64,000 bases of DNA from positions 1 through 64,000 of the forward strand of contig JAHQIY010000046.1 of NCBI GenBank assembly GCA_019054805.1, given 5' to 3'. Shown here in pieces: positions 62,272 to 64,000 of the stretch. Made by a program: the position numbers and the translations under genes. Every line of letters starts with the position of its first letter. The first letter of the stretch is position 1. The stretch comes from Brachionus manjavacas. Taxonomy: Eukaryota; Rotifera; Eurotatoria; Ploima; Brachionidae. The notes below the pieces were generated by a model. That model did no database searches. It was given only the letters and a program-made list of their open reading frames with translations, and was not told where the DNA came from.

Positions 62272-62990
62272 AATATTTTAATTACAAATTTATTCTTTCT
62301 CATAAAACCTAAGTCAACAGGAGGAATTAAAGGTTGGTTAGTCTGTGAAACAACGGACCAAACTAATATTGAAGACACCCTAATTCTAAAAACCGTTAAG
62401 GACTGTTATGCAAGTCATGCCAATAAAAAGTGACAAAAAATTTAGAAGAGTGGACCAGCTATTGGAACAAATACTTACCATAGATGGAAATGGAAACGAA
62501 TGTAGTAAATAGAAAATTATGATTGTGCATATTTTAACCTGTTTGGTTAAAGAAACTCATATAAAATCATTCGGAAAGTGGAAATTGGTAAGAAAGAATG
62601 TGAAAATTTGGTAAGGTCATGGACATGTGAAGGATCAAAAATGTCCTGTGAGAATGATGATTGTATATTTGATGGTACGCCTAAGGAAATATTCAAGTTG
62701 CGAAGACCTGTAATGATTTATGGATTTGTGTGGACTTTTTTGATTTTTTGGTTCTACGGAAGGTATTTTTTTGTCTTTTAATCGTAGAAATCCTACTAAA
62801 ATCAGATATAATTTTAAAACGATTCACAACCTTTTCTTAGCTGAAAGTGACGGAATCGAACTTAAGACTTTTACAACACAAGATAGATTGAAAGAAGAAA
62901 TATTTAATAAAAAACTGTCAAGCCTACGAACTTTCAGCGATCACGAAGACCAGTTTGAAATTTTATACGCTGGGAATAATTAAACATCGA
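62266..62990 (+). pseudogene. env-like region, short form (E-q)
   Basis: Hydrophobic start LNILITNLFFLI followed by LVCETTDQ and DTLILKTVKDC (to 62,433), then the Cys/FKWRRP-equivalent (here FKLRRP) segment 62,578-62,781 and the SDGIELKTF tail 62,771-62,983. The last two frames overlap through one extra T in the run near 62,770; the same stretch is one continuous frame at 18,620-19,024. Confidence 0.45.
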
Positions 62991-63930
62991 TTTTTTACTT
63001 TTTAAATATATAAAAATGAATTAAAGACGTCAGAAACAAACTAAATGAGTATTCGTGTGAAATTTATTTAAATAATGACATTTTACTGAATAAATTATAT
63101 TCAAAAATATATGAAATTATTTCATTTAAACATCGAGCATTTTTCCGTATAGTTAATTTGATATGTTAATTAAAATTTAAAAAGTTATGAAATCATAAAA
63201 ACACGATTGCTAATGATTTTCCCTAACAATTGAATTAAACAAATTGATGAAATTATTTGTTCCATTTATTTGATCTATTTAACTCGTCTTTTATATATTT
63301 TTTATATAAAATTTTTCAATCAGCGTATGTAATTATGTTATATAAACACTTTCAAAATCATCAATAATTATCTTTAAAAAATTAGCTGAACAAATAAAGT
63401 TTTTTGATTTTCGAAAATTAATAATCTTTCAAACGAGAATGTTGTAGCTTAATTTAAGAAATTGATTATATTCACTGTTAATAATGTTTTAAGTGCATTT
63501 GTATTTCACAAGCTAAAATATGTAATTACGATTTTCGGAAAATCATTAGGTTCTAATTTTTAAATGATTAAAAAAATATTTTAAAGGTTTATTGATGTAT
63601 TATTGTGTCATTTTCAGAAAAAAAAATATGCTCTTCAAAATATTGACAAATTAATAAAATATTAATGAAAACATAGAATTGAATTTTATTGTCGCGACTC
63701 GGAAATATACGAAATTTCTTAAATGATTCCTCAAGTCTTTTTTTAATAGGTCAAATTTAAAATTCGCTGCATGTGTATCAAAACTCCTGTCTTTTAACTA
63801 TTTAATTAATCCGTGTTTGGTCTCTTAATATCTTCCTAAATACTGAATAATCGTTCGCATGTTTAATTTGAAAAGATTTTAAGCCCTGTAGTTGATCTCC
63901 ATTAATATTATTTTTATTTTTATTATCATT
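62991..63930 (+). repeat. L unit plus T (LT21)
   Basis: Near-identical to 19,025-19,985, including the terminal join ATCATTGGTT/AAGAAAAGC. Confidence 0.75.
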
Positions 63931-64000
63931 GGTTAAGAAAAGCATATTAAAATATTTTTTTCACCAAATTTTGGCATCTTGAAGTTGACGATGAATTCAA
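63931..64000 (+). repeat. N block start, cut by window end
   Basis: Matches 19,986-20,055 and 55,741-55,810, so another integrase unit probably follows outside the window. Confidence 0.7.

Larger units (their letters stand above)
55740..63930 (+). repeat. Direct duplicate of 19,990-28,250
   Basis: Same order N-IN-L-N-E-L-T-H-M-N-IN-E-L-T over about 8.2 kb. The two differ at the right end: this copy joins N, the other continues into X2. Confidence 0.8.

Noticed and set aside
1..64000. Alternative genetic code with TGA as sense, to explain shared TGA codons in integrase frames
   Set aside because: TAA and TAG also interrupt conserved frames (transposase VTKW region), frameshifts are common, and one shared TGA site is Ser (TCA) in two copies, which is better explained by a dead founder.
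1..64000. Bacterial or organellar origin suggested by high AT content
   Set aside because: No long open frames, no ribosome-binding-site-spaced genes, no rRNA or tRNA seen, and the only recognisable proteins are eukaryotic transposable-element types.

Overview
This window reads as AT-rich (by eye roughly three quarters A+T) eukaryotic repeat DNA, most likely from an invertebrate animal. I see no host gene, no rRNA or tRNA, and no bacterial-type operon or CRISPR array. Almost every segment has several relatives elsewhere in the window on both strands, so the region is a cluster of duplicated, inverted and nested transposable-element fragments. The host species cannot be named from the sequence.

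A small set of blocks is reused. M is the C-terminal part of a MULE-type (Mutator-like) transposase, with a SWIM-like C-x-C-x8-C-x-H motif and a Gly-Arg-Pro-Pro-Lys tail. N is an AT-rich block with no assigned product between M and IN. IN is the C-terminal half of a Ty3/gypsy- or Ginger-like retroviral-type integrase with a basic GRPRK tail. E is a Cys-containing, signal-peptide-like reading region directly downstream of IN, at an envelope position; I call it env-like only tentatively. L is a unit of about 280 bp, often in three tandem copies. T is a block of about 650 bp. X is a block carrying a diverged inverted copy of the end of T. H is a 60-bp box with 11-bp inverted ends. The commonest order is H - M(reverse) - N - IN(forward) - E(forward) - L - T - H. 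M and IN are therefore divergent, head to head.

Layout: 1-12,345 is this unit mainly in reverse orientation. 11,350-16,233 is a tandem array of about 1,970 bp (L-T-IN) units. 16,234-19,990 is a forward unit. 19,990-35,000 holds further forward units, and about 20,300-32,812 is an inverted copy of 1-12,345. 35,000-39,530 carries the longest E region followed by two L-T arrays. 39,530-52,500 is a run of shortened units without IN (N-E-L-T-X-short M). 51,570-53,553 is a distant copy of the 12.4-14.3 kb segment. 54,235-64,000 is again the canonical forward unit, and 55,740-63,930 parallels 19,990-28,250.

All coding blocks carry stops or frame breaks, and several stops are shared between copies, so already broken sequences were amplified. 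The most notable feature is the repeated co-amplification of a MULE transposase fragment with a retroviral-type integrase and env-like region as one composite unit. From about 20 to 51 kb many copies also carry short scrambled patches and homopolymer indels that look like sequencing or assembly error, so fine-scale frame calls there are weak.
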